From: Enchytraeus crypticus
Lineage: Eukaryota > Annelida > Clitellata > Enchytraeida > Enchytraeidae
Length of the DNA: 64,000 nt
Assembly (NCBI GenBank): GCA_905160935.1
Contig: CAJHZI010000429.1
Span: 456,501 to 520,500 of the forward strand
Direction of reading: 5' to 3'
Part shown: in pieces, positions 53,340 to 61,454 of the stretch
How the letters are laid out: each line of letters begins with the position of its first letter
Numbering within the stretch: position 1 is the first letter of the stretch
The notes under the pieces: generated by a model
What the model saw: only the letters and a program-made list of their open reading frames with translations
What the model was told of the DNA's origin: nothing
Databases searched by the model: none
Program-made: the position numbers and the translations under genes

Positions 53340-54396
53340 ATACATGTATATATATTGATATACGTATATAGCTAGCCTCTCACGGTATGGTATTTAGTCG
53401 CTGCATTTATGCACTATGATATGTGCAAGGAAAACTTTAATTATTTGTACGTAGAGTTGTCTTATGATGCATATCTTTATTTCGCTTAGGTCTATTTTTG
53501 TTCATATATTTGTGATATTTGAAACAGAAAAGATCTCAGCAGATACTAGACAACTGGAGGACCCTAGTGCGTGGTTTACTCATTAGAGAACGACTGAGGA
53601 GCAGATTCGATCTACAGGTAGGCTACCTTCTAGAATTTATATAACATCTCTTTCTTTCTCTCTCTCTCTTTAGTGCACTGCAAGTGGCAGGTTCAAGATA
53701 CATATTCATACTCAAAGTCTGCTTTCTCGCTCCATAAGAGCACTCCTTAGATCAACAAGTTAATCCCTTCACAAAGTCTGTGCCTTCTATTAAGTATTTT
53801 CTACTTCTACTTTTCTTTCTGTCTGTCTACTAACAAGTTCATTTCGTTGTGAAGGTTTTGCCTTTATGAAGCTTGTATGATGTGAATATAAGGTTTCTGA
53901 GTTTGTTTCTCTCTATTGTCCTGTCTGAGCATTTCTACTGACACAGGAAATATTCAGCTTCTCTCTTGCGCCAAGGCTGAGACCCAACGCGGAAAATATT
54001 AAAATGATATGTTATGAAACTGTTCAAACGGTTTCAGTTTCATTACTCGTTTGAAGAGTTTTAGCATTAAGATAATGTTCTGTCTCCTCGGTCTGTGGTT
54101 ACAAGTGAGTTGCAGTGCACAAACAGCTTCTGTTCCATATTCCAACGGAGACGTCCTTGGCATTTTATCAGATGAATAATCGGACTTAATTGTATTGTTT
54201 TGTATCTGTATAGGAAGCGAAGCCAACTCGGAAATCATCATCAAGTGCTGAGGCGTCGGGCAAAGGAAACGAGGATCAAATGGAGGAGGCAAAGATGTGC
54301 TGGCCTCAAAATGTGAAGTCTAAGAAAACTCTGGAAGATATGAACTCATCCGATGAAGAAAATCTGTTTCCATTTGAGAAGAAGAATATTACCTAG
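34784..54396 (+). CDS. XPC: XPC / Rad4-family DNA damage recognition protein, complete, 21 exons
   Basis: XPC senses helix-distorting DNA lesions in global-genome nucleotide excision repair, in the nucleus, together with RAD23B and centrin. All 21 exons have GT/AG junctions with consistent phases and sum to 2,982 bp, or 993 residues plus stop (human XPC is 940). Residues 1-248 are a basic S/K-rich N-terminus closing in a poly-D run and WEEV. The Rad4 transglutaminase-like domain begins with [14 protein letters not shown] (311 on) and resumes after an acidic/basic linker (about 442-595) at [18 protein letters not shown]1 is [21 protein letters not shown]2 includes [12 protein letters not shown], and BHD3 runs [27 protein letters not shown]. 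The tail has [16 protein letters not shown] and ends [10 protein letters not shown], like human SHLFPFEQL. The split fold with a long unstructured insert is normal for XPC. Confidence 0.97.
35924..36026 (+). CDS. XPC: XPC exon 2
   Basis: Acceptor ATTTCAG, donor AAAAAG|GTAACT. It encodes [20 protein letters not shown] then [13 protein letters not shown], matching human KPVEIEIETPEQ. Confidence 0.93.
36501..36582 (+). CDS. XPC: XPC exon 3
   Basis: Acceptor TTTTTCGCAG, donor AGA|GTAAGC. It encodes [20 protein letters not shown] then TQEDSHR, matching human [23 protein letters not shown]. Confidence 0.96.
37278..37588. repeat. Minisatellite built from the XPC exon 4 splice acceptor, about 10 copies of 30 bp
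   Basis: Units read CAGGTACATGTAAATATAAA then TATAACTATT. Each carries ACTATTCAG|GTACAT, and the real exon 4 boundary is ACTATACAG|GTACAT. The last unit is 28 bp instead of 30 and abuts exon 4. Long open frames across the array are a by-product of a repeat length divisible by three. Confidence 0.97.
37589..37831 (+). CDS. XPC: XPC exon 4
   Basis: Acceptor CTATACAG next to the minisatellite, donor GAG|GTTTAT. It starts [20 protein letters not shown] and ends [11 protein letters not shown], matching human [27 protein letters not shown]. Start of the transglutaminase-like domain. Confidence 0.95.
37848..37882. repeat. (AT)n beside the XPC exon 4 donor
   Basis: About 33 bp of AT starting about 17 bp past the exon 4 donor. 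Confidence 0.9.
38221..38283 (+). CDS. XPC: XPC exon 5
   Basis: Acceptor ACTATGCAG, donor GAG|GTACGA. Twenty-one codons starting [20 protein letters not shown]. Weakly conserved; phase 0 on both sides. An (AT)n run at 38307-38336 begins about 22 bp after the donor. Confidence 0.85.
38398..38528 (+). mobile_element. tRNA-derived SINE copy
   Basis: TGAGCCAGTGGCTTGTTGG at the head, GGGCTCAAATTC in the B-box position, then GTCACTGACATGCTATTTTA and AGGAAACTGGCGTTAAA. It is in XPC intron 5. Confidence 0.65.
38909..38995 (+). CDS. XPC: XPC exon 6
   Basis: Acceptor GTTGCAG, donor CTA|GTAAGT. It encodes [20 protein letters not shown] then PISFKAADL, matching human [26 protein letters not shown]. Confidence 0.96.
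39143..39291. repeat. 15-bp-type tandem repeat (GTTGACTGTTGCTCT)n
   Basis: About nine variants of CTGTTGCTCTGTTGA in XPC intron 6, not close to a splice site. Confidence 0.85.
39668..39990 (+). CDS. XPC: XPC exon 7
   Basis: Acceptor TTATGTGCAG, donor GGGACG|GTTAGT. It encodes [20 protein letters not shown] and later [20 protein letters not shown], ending KCKRSASG. This is the disordered acidic/basic linker that splits the transglutaminase-like domain; VSYAED corresponds to human RVSYKEE. Confidence 0.92.
40352..40434. repeat. 18-bp tandem repeat, about 4.5 copies
   Basis: AAGATAAGAGCATTGTCA units in XPC intron 7. Confidence 0.9.
40689..40825 (+). CDS. XPC: XPC exon 8
   Basis: Acceptor TAGTTGCAG, donor CCAG|GTATGA. 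It encodes [20 protein letters not shown], then [20 protein letters not shown] and SKRP, the second half of the S/D-rich linker. Confidence 0.92.
41418..41468 (+). CDS. XPC: XPC exon 9
   Basis: Acceptor TTCATAG, donor ATCA|GTGAGT. It encodes [16 protein letters not shown], matching human IDQWLEVFCEQEEKWVCVD. This is the re-entry into the transglutaminase-like fold. Confidence 0.96.
41877..41990 (+). mobile_element. Interspersed repeat E
   Basis: An AAT run, then GAGTGGTGTCATGGCCGGTG and TTCGAGACTGCTTTACAGGT. A reverse-complement piece lies at 17.70-17.78 kb (TGTAAAGCAATCTCGAAGAC) and a weaker one at 40.88-40.94 kb. Class unknown. Confidence 0.5.
42121..42213 (+). CDS. XPC: XPC exon 10
   Basis: Acceptor ACAATCAG, donor ACG|GTGAGT. 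It encodes [20 protein letters not shown] then [10 protein letters not shown], matching human [29 protein letters not shown]. Confidence 0.96.
42243..42560 (-). mobile_element. SINE family C, inverted, degraded
   Basis: CTCTCTTAGTGCACTGCCTA, CTGGCAGGTCCATGGTATAT: the reverse complement of the family's GA-tailed 3' end. The rest is divergent. Confidence 0.5.
42774..42818. repeat. Perfect 21-bp hairpin in XPC intron 10
   Basis: GTTCCCTCCTTGATTGTGCTA, a 3-base loop ACT, then its exact reverse complement. It lies between exons 10 and 11 and is not part of the surrounding SINE copies. Confidence 0.95.
42930..43168 (+). mobile_element. SINE family D, best complete copy
   Basis: Order of parts: CCGTGTTGTGTCCGGGTTGC, GAAGATATACCAACCGTG, TCGAAGAAGGCGACATAA, GGCAGAAAGGGCATTCGGTT, GCTACAAAATTTAAACGAAT, CCCGACCCTAGTTAAACTGG, then a (GAT)n tail. 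About 240 bp. It inserted shortly before XPC exon 11. Confidence 0.85.
43231..43386 (+). CDS. XPC: XPC exon 11
   Basis: Acceptor TACGTTCAG, donor CAAG|GTATCT. It encodes [20 protein letters not shown], then [16 protein letters not shown] and ESLENIQLQ, matching human VRDVTQRYDPVWMT..DAEWWAETLRPYQSPF. Confidence 0.96.
43725..44050. repeat. About 47-bp tandem repeat before XPC exon 12, about 7 copies
   Basis: Units with GCGTGATGTTATGTTTTGTT, AATAAGCATTCACAACTGAA and TACAACA. The last partial unit runs to within about 25 bp of the exon 12 acceptor. Confidence 0.92.
44074..44131 (+). CDS. XPC: XPC exon 12
   Basis: Acceptor TCTTGCAG, donor CT|GTAAGT. It encodes [19 protein letters not shown], matching human DQPLPTAIGLYKNHPL. 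Entry to BHD1. Confidence 0.96.
45327..45438 (+). CDS. XPC: XPC exon 13 (BHD1)
   Basis: Acceptor GTTGTCAG, donor ACC|GTATGT. It encodes [20 protein letters not shown] then [17 protein letters not shown], matching human [37 protein letters not shown]. BHD1 helps anchor undamaged duplex DNA. Confidence 0.98.
45792..46190 (+). mobile_element. SINE-like family B piece followed by a SINE family C copy
   Basis: 45792-45855 carries AATAAAGGTTTAACGTCCGT..TAAGGGACGTCC (family B). From about 45963 come CCCGTGTTTTGCCTGGGC, GTAAGAGGCGACTAAGTAAG, AACGGGAAACCACCTCAAAA, GGTGTAGGCTACATAAAGTA and TTGTTGATCTATGGAATGTG (family C). Both are in XPC intron 13. Confidence 0.7.
46798..46842 (+). CDS. XPC: XPC exon 14
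   Basis: Acceptor TTCTCAG, donor CGA|GTGAGT. Fifteen codons, [15 protein letters not shown], matching human LHSRDTWLKKARVVR. Too short to stand out as an open frame. Confidence 0.94.
46880..47012 (-). mobile_element. tRNA-derived SINE copy, inverted
   Basis: TTTAACGTCAGTTTCCTGCT, GCATGTCAGTGACGGG, then GATTTGAACCCCGAACCTGC (inverted B box). It inserted about 40 bp past the exon 14 donor. Confidence 0.75.
47600..47832 (+). mobile_element. tRNA-derived SINE, reference copy, beside an inverted fragment
   Basis: 47672-47832 reads GGCTGGAGCCAGTGGCGAAG (A-box match TGGCGAAGTCG), GTTCAGGGTTCAAATCCTGG (B-box match GGTTCAAATCC), then GTCATTGACATCGCATTCGA and CTTAGCTTTATCAG at the 3' end. The tRNA-like head ends CTCGCC. 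47600-47665 is a piece of the same family on the other strand, so the two point away from a shared junction. Confidence 0.85.
47833..48072. repeat. 17-bp tandem repeat before XPC exon 15, about 14 copies
   Basis: Units of TGTACTAGTGGACTGTT with small variants. The array ends 11-15 bp before the exon 15 acceptor, so it includes the likely branch-point zone. Confidence 0.95.
48084..48128 (+). CDS. XPC: XPC exon 15
   Basis: Acceptor TCTCACAG, donor ATG|GTATAC. Fifteen codons, [15 protein letters not shown], matching human LGEVPYKMVKGFSNR. Confidence 0.94.
48742..48831 (+). CDS. XPC: XPC exon 16 (BHD2)
   Basis: Acceptor ATCTACAG, donor AAT|GTAATT. It encodes [20 protein letters not shown] then [10 protein letters not shown], matching human [22 protein letters not shown]. 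BHD2 contacts the undamaged strand. Confidence 0.96.
49738..49950 (-). mobile_element. Inverted SINE D and family B pieces
   Basis: CATCATCATCTTTCCTTGAA, CACAGTTTAGCTAGTGTCGG (family D tail, inverted); then GACGCCCCTGACATCATCAT and GGAAACAGACGTTAAACC followed by TTTATT repeats (family B). In XPC intron 16. Confidence 0.6.
50009..50090 (+). CDS. XPC: XPC exon 17 (BHD3 start)
   Basis: Acceptor GCTGATAG, donor CCAG|GTCTGA. It encodes [20 protein letters not shown] then GGTVHIP, matching human [26 protein letters not shown]. The donor lies directly against an inserted repeat. Confidence 0.96.
50098..50172 (-). mobile_element. SINE-like family B piece abutting the exon 17 donor
   Basis: An AATAATAAT tract begins 7 bp past the exon end, then AAAGGTTTAACGTCCGTTTC, CTCATACAAGGATGACGTCA and GGGACGTC. 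The donor's downstream context is therefore repeat-derived. Confidence 0.75.
51142..51241 (+). CDS. XPC: XPC exon 18 (BHD3)
   Basis: Acceptor TGCATTAG, donor CCTAT|GTACGT. It encodes [20 protein letters not shown] then [12 protein letters not shown], matching human [28 protein letters not shown]. The F of FHGG belongs to the conserved BHD3 hairpin core. Confidence 0.98.
51268..51620. repeat. 20-bp tandem repeat rich in TGACGTCA, about 17 copies
   Basis: Units of TGTTGTCGTCTMTGACGTCA begin about 25 bp past the exon 18 donor. About nine copies keep the full palindrome TGACGTCA, the consensus ATF/CREB site; others read TGGCGTCA. Confidence 0.95.
52190..52283 (+). CDS. XPC: XPC exon 19
   Basis: Acceptor TTGCTAG, donor GAA|GTACGA. 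It encodes [20 protein letters not shown] then [11 protein letters not shown], matching human [30 protein letters not shown]. Confidence 0.96.
53253..53340. repeat. (AT)n microsatellite, XPC intron 19
   Basis: About 85 bp of TATATA with one AATATA phase change, followed by TACATGTATATACATG. Confidence 0.95.
53528..53617 (+). CDS. XPC: XPC exon 20
   Basis: Acceptor GAAACAG, donor CAG|GTAGGC. It encodes [20 protein letters not shown] then [10 protein letters not shown], matching human [25 protein letters not shown]. Confidence 0.97.
53652..53800 (-). mobile_element. SINE family C copy, inverted
   Basis: CTCTCTTTAGTGCACTGCAA, GTGGCAGGTTCAAGATACAT, TCGCTCCATAAGAGCACTCC: the reverse complement of the family C 3' half, just past the exon 20 donor. 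Confidence 0.7.
54214..54396 (+). CDS. XPC: XPC exon 21 (last) with stop
   Basis: Acceptor TCTGTATAG. It encodes [33 protein letters not shown] and [12 protein letters not shown], with TAG at 54394-54396. CWPQN and LFPFE match human SWPQNRED and HLFPFEQL, part of the tail that in human binds TFIIH and centrin nearby. Confidence 0.96.
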   Translation, partial: EAKPTRKSSSSAEASGKGNEDQMEEAKMCWPQNVKSKKTLEDMNSSDEENLFPFEKKNIT

Positions 54397-55170
54397 AAGT
54401 AAACGTTTATCATCGCAGCAAAGTTTTATATTAGACCCTCAAATTGTGTTGAAGTAGATAAGGAATGATAGCATGATAGAACGAAGGAATGATAGAACGA
54501 AGGAATGATAGTTATTTTGTTTCATTTTATCAGAATGTTTAAGCGACAGAACGTGTTTCTGTATATATGGCGTAAAACTGTCTTAAGGCAGGACAAAACG
54601 GGTTTATTGAGATGCCGAAAATATTTTACTGTTTGTTAATATGAAATATAGTTGATGTGTGAACCGAGTGAAATGCTCCTTATTGTGTTCTGAATTATCA
54701 TTTTAACAGTATGATGCCTGCACGTTACTAATATATTAACTTGTGATTTCATTCACGTCTTATATTTTCTTGGTACACGTTTATTTTGTATTGAGGTGTA
54801 TCGATTGTCGATGTGTATCGTGCCATAAGTCGTTTACCTAGAGCGGCCAGACTTGGGAGTCTGAAGCGGAAAAGCGCGGTAGTCGAACCCGCTATCTTAA
54901 CTTACCAATCAGTATTGAACCAACGATTGTAACTTTAACCAATTGTTTGCTGCTAGCAGACATACAACGGTCAACTGAATATCTAAATGGTTTGTACGCG
55001 GAAGTAACTATAAATAGCTTCTGAACTATATATAAAGTTCTCTCGAGTCGTATATATGAGGTTGCACTGCATCATTGTTGGACTTGGATTGAGATACCCA
55101 AGATTGCTTGATGGGTGCATGGCATCAGAACATTGTCTGAGCCTGTAGCACGATTGGTTATCATGTCTAA

Positions 55171-55350
55171 TAGTGCGAATAGGTGCGGGATTCATGTTCA
55201 GTGTGAATAGATAAGTGCAGGATTTATGTTAAGTGTGAATAGATAGGAACAGGATTCATGTTCAGTGTGAATAGATAGGAGCAGGATTCATGTTCAGAGA
55301 TAGGTGCAGGGTTCATGTTCAGTGTGAATAGATAGGTGCAGGGTTCAAAT
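55171..55350. repeat. About 33-bp tandem repeat, about 6 copies
   Basis: Units AGTGTGAATAGATAGGTGCA and GGATTCATGTTC, one shortened copy. In the inferred XPC 3' UTR. Confidence 0.9.
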
Positions 55351-55782
55351 TAAGAGCGAATCCCGTCACTTCTGTACTTCACGAAACAGAAAACTGACGA
55401 CAACTGACTTGAGATTTAGTCTTTTATTTGATACATGCGAACATCGCACGTCTCAGTCCATTGAACTCGTGATTCGGCTTTGTATTTAATTATTCTATCT
55501 GTTAGAATTTTAGTTATTTGAAATTAATCATCATTTTTTTTACCATTTCGTTGTTTTTGCTTGATACATTGGGCTTGTAAACTCGTTTCTGACATCGTTT
55601 GATTGTGTTAACCCGACTTAAACTTCATTTCACTGTGTGGCAGAATTCACACTGAACTTTGGTAGGCTGGACTGTTTTAGTATATCGCCTGTTGTTGCCA
55701 TAATTCTCTTTCTTACGATGTAATGGAGTTAAAACTGTTTGTAGCATAATGTATTTTGTTGTAATAGTTCACAAAGTTTTCA

Positions 55783-55788
55783 AATAAA
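55783..55788 (+). terminator. Candidate XPC poly(A) signal AATAAA
   Basis: CAAATAAACATC followed within 25 bp by TTTTCTTGTTCCTTTTGCTG, a normal U/GU-rich downstream element. About 1.4 kb past the stop. Confidence 0.5.
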
Positions 55789-55821
55789 CATCTTTTCTTG
55801 TTCCTTTTGCTGATTTGTCTT

Positions 55822-55880
55822 AAGAGTGCTAGATGCTGTCATGGACGACAGTAGCACTCTAATTGTTGTTATTATTATTA
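55822..55880 (+). mobile_element. LINE 3' terminus
   Basis: AGAGTGCTAGATGCTGTCAT, GGACGACAGTAGCACTCTAA, TTGTTGTTATTATTATTA: the family's extreme 3' end, itself able to fold (AGTGCTA../..TAGCACT). Confidence 0.65.
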
Positions 55881-57667
55881 ACCTTTCCATGGAGTTTGCT
55901 ATAGCAGAATAGTCTTAGACTAGGTTGGGTTAGACTCTACCACTGAATCACTTGTACACTATTAACGGTTCATATCTTCTCTTCAGGTTAGTTAAGAGGA
56001 CCCATTCACAAGGAATCTATGAAAGTTTCACAAATAAACACGCTATATTTTAATAAATGCGTTAGTCTTCTACGTGATAATATTACAAGTGTATTAAGTA
56101 TTAATTATCGTACTAATATACATAGAAAAGTATTATTTTTGTAAATCATATCTATAAATTTATAATGAAAATGAATTTATGTAGGCCTGATATATGTTGA
56201 ATAAATTAATATTACGATCTAAAACAATAAATAGGCATAAAAGTTCTATAGCTGATGATGTTAAATCTTCAACTAGAGATCGGCAATATTTATGCTTATT
56301 ACAAACTGTACACTAAAACATTTGTTTAAACTATTCAAACAAACAGACTGTTGTTGTTGTCATACCAGGTAGATATTTAATAGCTATTTAAATACACGAT
56401 ATTAAAACGAACGAAATAGAACAGAATTCAGCAGTAGAACGAATATCAACAAACTATTGAGTCAGTAACAATTAGGGCTTCCACAATAAATCGTTTCGCT
56501 ATAACTGATTTTCCTACAAGATCCTCGTTTTAAAGAAATTTAAATATGTTGAATTGAATATCTAGATACGCTAATTTTTATATGTAGCGGATTAATCAGA
56601 CTAACAAAGCTATCGAATTCTGCGCATGAAAAGTAGTACAGGGCCTAATCTAATAAATAAATAGGTATATTTTCTTAATCTTTGCAAAAATGATTTACTG
56701 TGGAAACTCCGCTAAGAATAATCTCACGGCAAATAAAATTTATATACGTGGAAGCGTGAAATCCAATTGTATTTCAGTCATTACATACAGGAGACATTAC
56801 CGTATAGAAAGAAATATATCGTATAGAAAGAAATATATCGTCAGTCGCAGAATATACTTAGCATACGAGCATTAGTTGTAATAACTTTCATAGGCGAACA
56901 GTTTACAAAATTCTTAAAGCTCTAACAATTGAGAATAATAATAATATCCAAAATAATGATAATAACAATATAATATCCTGAATAAACAGACGTCTTAGGC
57001 CTTGTAAAACAATTTTGGCTGCGCGTACAAAGTGAATGAAGATAAATGTAATCAACATTTTGCAAATCTCAGCTAGTTATCTATATAGCAGGCGGCAGGC
57101 AATCATAACAATCACAGCTAAATAAAGGAACGATAAAGAGTAAGAAATAGTGCGATATATTTTTAGAAAAATAGACATGTTAAATATATACGATACAGAA
57201 GTTGCAGTAATAATTCAACACTACACTGTAGAAAAAAGTAGGTTAGGTGTAGTATCCACAACATCTAGACAAATTTCGACAAAACGATACGAAGGTAGAA
57301 TCGGGTAATATGTTAAGCAGCAGCATGAAAGTTAAGAATTAATCGAGCTATCGAAATGTTGGCACCACAAGAACGTTGATACAATTCTGTAACTAATTCC
57401 AACTACCACAGCTAATGTTTACTACAGTAATCGATCATATTTAAAATTGAGCAAAATAGTCGATGCACTTAGTACAGTTGAGAAGGGGGGGTGGGGGGGG
57501 GGGTAGTAGCCTAGCATACCAGCAACCATGGATAACACATCTGTACGACTAAAAGTTTATTGACCTATTAATATAGTTGATTAATAGTTAAATAATTAAG
57601 CAGAGACTGAAGTCAGGGCGATGAATCAATTAATTAATTATTATTAACTAATACGAATCTACATATT

Positions 57668-57835
57668 AAAATAAAAACAAGATCCAAACCAACGACAGAA
57701 AGGACATTCGGTTGGTGAGTGCCTAGGCTCCAGAAATTGCTACAAAATTTAAACGAAAGGAAAAACTTCAAAAGAAGGTCATTTATAAACCGACCCAAGT
57801 TCCACTGGGATTTAAAGGAAGATGCTGATGACGAT
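57668..57835 (+). mobile_element. SINE family D, 5'-truncated copy
   Basis: GATCCAAACCAACGACAGAA, GGACATTCGGTTGGTGAG, GCTACAAAATTTAAACGAA, then a GATG-type tail. It lacks the head module. Confidence 0.75.
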
Positions 57836-58959
57836 GATCGTATGTAGTTATTATATATAGGCAGAGGTTCCATTCGAAAAACAGAGTAAATTTTTCATGA
57901 TACCGAAGTTCACTGGAGCAGATTAACTTCAAATAACTAAATTAAATATTACGTAATAACTAGAATTAGCAGATTAACTTTGAATAACTAATTAAATACC
58001 TACTAAAATCTAATAACTACTTCAATCTAATAATTATTTGAATCAGATATTATAGTATTGCTTGGAATACATAGTAACGCCACAACTAACTAAATTATCG
58101 GCCTAATTAAAACATAACATTGCACCATAGCAATACACATAGAGTATTAGTAGTGTAGTAGAAGTGCAGCATTGTGTAGTGTATACATTACACTATTACT
58201 CGTAGTATAACACACTATCAGCAACGAGCATAATCGTTTACAGCCCGTTTCGCATAAAAAGTTTGACACGAGACTCTACTCTGGAGAGTTTCAGAGATCT
58301 GGCATGATATGACATTCAGTCAAGAGATTATAAACACGGTAAGAGAGCAACCATCATCATCATCATCTTCTCTTTCTCCAGTCCTCTCTGTCCCACATCA
58401 TATCATCAGAAAAATACGACGGTAAGAGAGCAACCAACTCTATAAATTTACACATTCTTATAGGTAAGTCATTATTAACAAATAATTATCTATATATTAA
58501 CTAGGCTTTAGTCTTTAGTTTTTTTAGAGGTCTACGCAAGTTGTATGTTTTTAATTAGAAAATACAACATTTACAACAACAACAACAACAACATTAGTTT
58601 GTTGTTATTTGTACTTTACTTGTTTTCAACTACCCTAAAAACAACTCTGCTGCTACAATACAACTAGGCCTATATGATAATTACGCTCTGCCTAACAAAA
58701 TATATACAGACCCCTTTAATAGAATAATAGCTACATCAATCAAACTACATGAGAGCTCCTTAAATAGATCAGTAGCTGCATCCATCAAAATATAGATCTG
58801 CTTCATCTACACACTAGCTTAAGTGTCCTTAAAAAGCACGTTTCCATTACACTACTGCAGTAAATATTCATTGCACGTATCATATAGGGTGTTATCAATA
58901 ACTGCCACAGAATAAGCTCGTGGATTCAATTATTTAATGTTTAAACATTGAAAGATTCC

Positions 58960-59165
58960 TAATTGATTGATTGATTGATTGATTGTAAACACGTTGTTAA
59001 CATGATTGGTAGGTAGATAGCGTGTCATGGTAGGAAGGTATCATGATTCGTAGGTAGATGGCGATGAAAGATTCCCCATTGACTGATTGATTGGTTGATT
59101 AATTGATTGATGGATTAATTGATTGATTGTAAACTCGTTGTTAACATGATTCGTAGGTATAAATT
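58960..59165. repeat. Duplicated GATT-rich block
   Basis: GATTGATTGATTGTAAAC..CGTTGTTAACATGATT and GTAGGTAGAT are present twice in direct order about 140 bp apart, flanking two copies of GAAAGATTCC. Confidence 0.7.
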
Positions 59166-60469
59166 TAGCATGAACCGTTTCAATGCATACCAATGATTGC
59201 ACCAAGGAGATTGTACACAATTAAAATACAATAAAAAATGAAACGCTAGTCAAAGTACTATCAGCTAGAAAGTAAACATAGCAGTATATGGGATAAGTAA
59301 TAAGGGAGAACATAAACGTACACTAAATATATACATAAAAACAAATACATGCAATAAATTTCAATACAATATATATGACCGAATTGATCACCATGCGTCA
59401 TAAATACATATATATTATTCTATACCTCAAAGAGAAACAGTTCAATAGCATCCTTAATCTAGCTAATTTCTAACACTGCCAGAAACTGACCTACACTATC
59501 CCCAGTTTGTCATTTCTTTAATTACCACTTGATTGAGCATCTACACTAAAACTTTAATTAACTGTTGAGCTGCAATACAGAACTTTGCACGCATATTTGC
59601 ATAGTTCAGATTGTTTAACAATTTTCTTATTTTTACAGATTTAAAAATAAATCTGTTATCTTTTGAGTGCAAAATATTATTAATACTATATAATTATGAA
59701 AACTAGAATAATTCTCAATACGGTGTAGTTAGGCCAGTCATAAATAAATTCTCTATATGGTGGCATACTCAAGGCACAATTTCTAGCATAAAGTCAAATA
59801 GCATGAATACAAATGAGCACACTATAGATCATCCAAACAGCCTACTTCACCAACTAAAGATAGTTTGTACACATAATAAAAATAGTTATCATTCTTCTAA
59901 TATGCTAATGATATCTACGTTATTATCATACTTCAGAATTCAGGGATATGTGACATTTTGAGCATTAAAATAGTACAAATAATACACAGTAAGAATCCTA
60001 TTAAAACTATATAATACATAAAATATTGATATGATAAATATGAGAGTGAGACAGGATAATCTACTAACTAAAAGTTACTTCGCTAAAAATATCAATGGCG
60101 TCAAACTACGATTGAAAGCTAAGAATAAACAGGCGAATACTTACACACATGCTGTGAAAAGTAAACATAAATCTAATTCTACGTAAGTTAAACTAAGACG
60201 AGCTTTTGCTGTACAATAATTAAAAACTTTAAGTACACTTAATGTACTTAACTTTAAGTACACTTAAAGTTTAACTTTAATGTACTTAACTTTAAGTACA
60301 CTTAATGTTCGTAAATTTCAGCTAATCTCATCAACATTAAATGTCAATCTCATTTCAAATACAATCCCAGCTAAACAAAATTCAAAACAAGTAATAAATG
60401 CAAATCTGAATCTGCTAGCATTGGAATATCCAAAGACATTCATTGCGGTTTTACTAGCACACATAACCA

Positions 60470-60560
60470 TATTCTCTCTCGCTTAGTGTTCTACCAAGTG
60501 GCAAGTATAAGGTATAAATTCATACTCAGTCTGCCTTCACGATCTGAGGATATTTCATTA
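60470..60560 (-). mobile_element. SINE family C 3' piece, inverted
   Basis: CTCTCTCGCTTAGTGTTCTA, CCAAGTGGCAAGTATAAGGT, ATTCATACTCAGTCTGCCTT. Confidence 0.6.
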
Positions 60561-60716
60561 CGTTAAATATAAGCATAAACGCGGTAAAGTATGTGCAACC
60601 TAGTGCAACATCGAGAATAAAGTTTAATATCGCAGCATTGCACTGACTTCAGCTACATCGTCGTATTTCGGAGTCTACTGACAGATAACGAAACTGAAAA
60701 CTCTCTTTACAAATTT

Positions 60717-60806
60717 TAGTATATTATTTTTATTAATTATATTATTTTTATTAATTATATTATTTTTATTAATTATATTATTTTTATTAATTATATTATT
60801 TTTATA
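60717..60806. repeat. 18-bp tandem repeat, 5 copies
   Basis: TATTTTTATTAATTATAT units, essentially identical. On the minus strand each contains AATAAAAA, so the array offers five poly(A) signals in a row to a minus-strand transcript. Confidence 0.95.
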
Positions 60807-61454
60807 CATCTTTACTTTTAACAAAAGAACTTTGTTCCACTGAAAAACATTTAGCGATGTAGAATTATCAGTTCTATCTAACATCATTATCAAATTGCAT
60901 TATTAAATATTCCAGCGGAAAAAAATTAATAAAAGCTAGAAAAACCGATCGGGAACATATATAAATCGATCAACAAATAACTTACACTGTATAAACATAA
61001 TTTAAAGGCCAATATTGCATATACTCTTGTACATTGTATAAAGATATACAAACAAACAGCTCAAATAAGAAAATATGCACTATCTGAAAATGTCTAAACT
61101 ATTTACACGTGAGAGTTGCATGATGTTAAGTTAGATACAAATAAACACATCGATACATATCATGAGAAAATTACTACATCAATATACAATTGCAGAAATA
61201 TTATGTGTGTGATACAGTTGTTTAGATAATATGATTTGCATTCAATACAAATTCAAATGTGCACGTGGCGCGAAACTTTATAAATTAATGATAAATGACC
61301 ATCATATATAACAGAATAGATATAGAGATTTCATATCTATATCTATAGTCACGCGATACAACTGCTCCACATACTTTAAACAAAAATACAATATACAGTG
61401 TTATGCGATTCAACCGTATGAAATACATTTGTTATACATTGTTATACATTGCCG

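Larger units (their letters stand above)
54397..55805 (+). other. XPC 3' UTR (inferred)
   Basis: From the stop to the first good poly(A) signal, AATAAA at 55783-55788, followed by a T/GT-rich stretch. It contains a 33-bp tandem repeat near 55.17-55.35 kb (GTGAATAGATAGGTGCAGG, ATTCATGTTCA). Not proven without transcripts. Confidence 0.5.
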
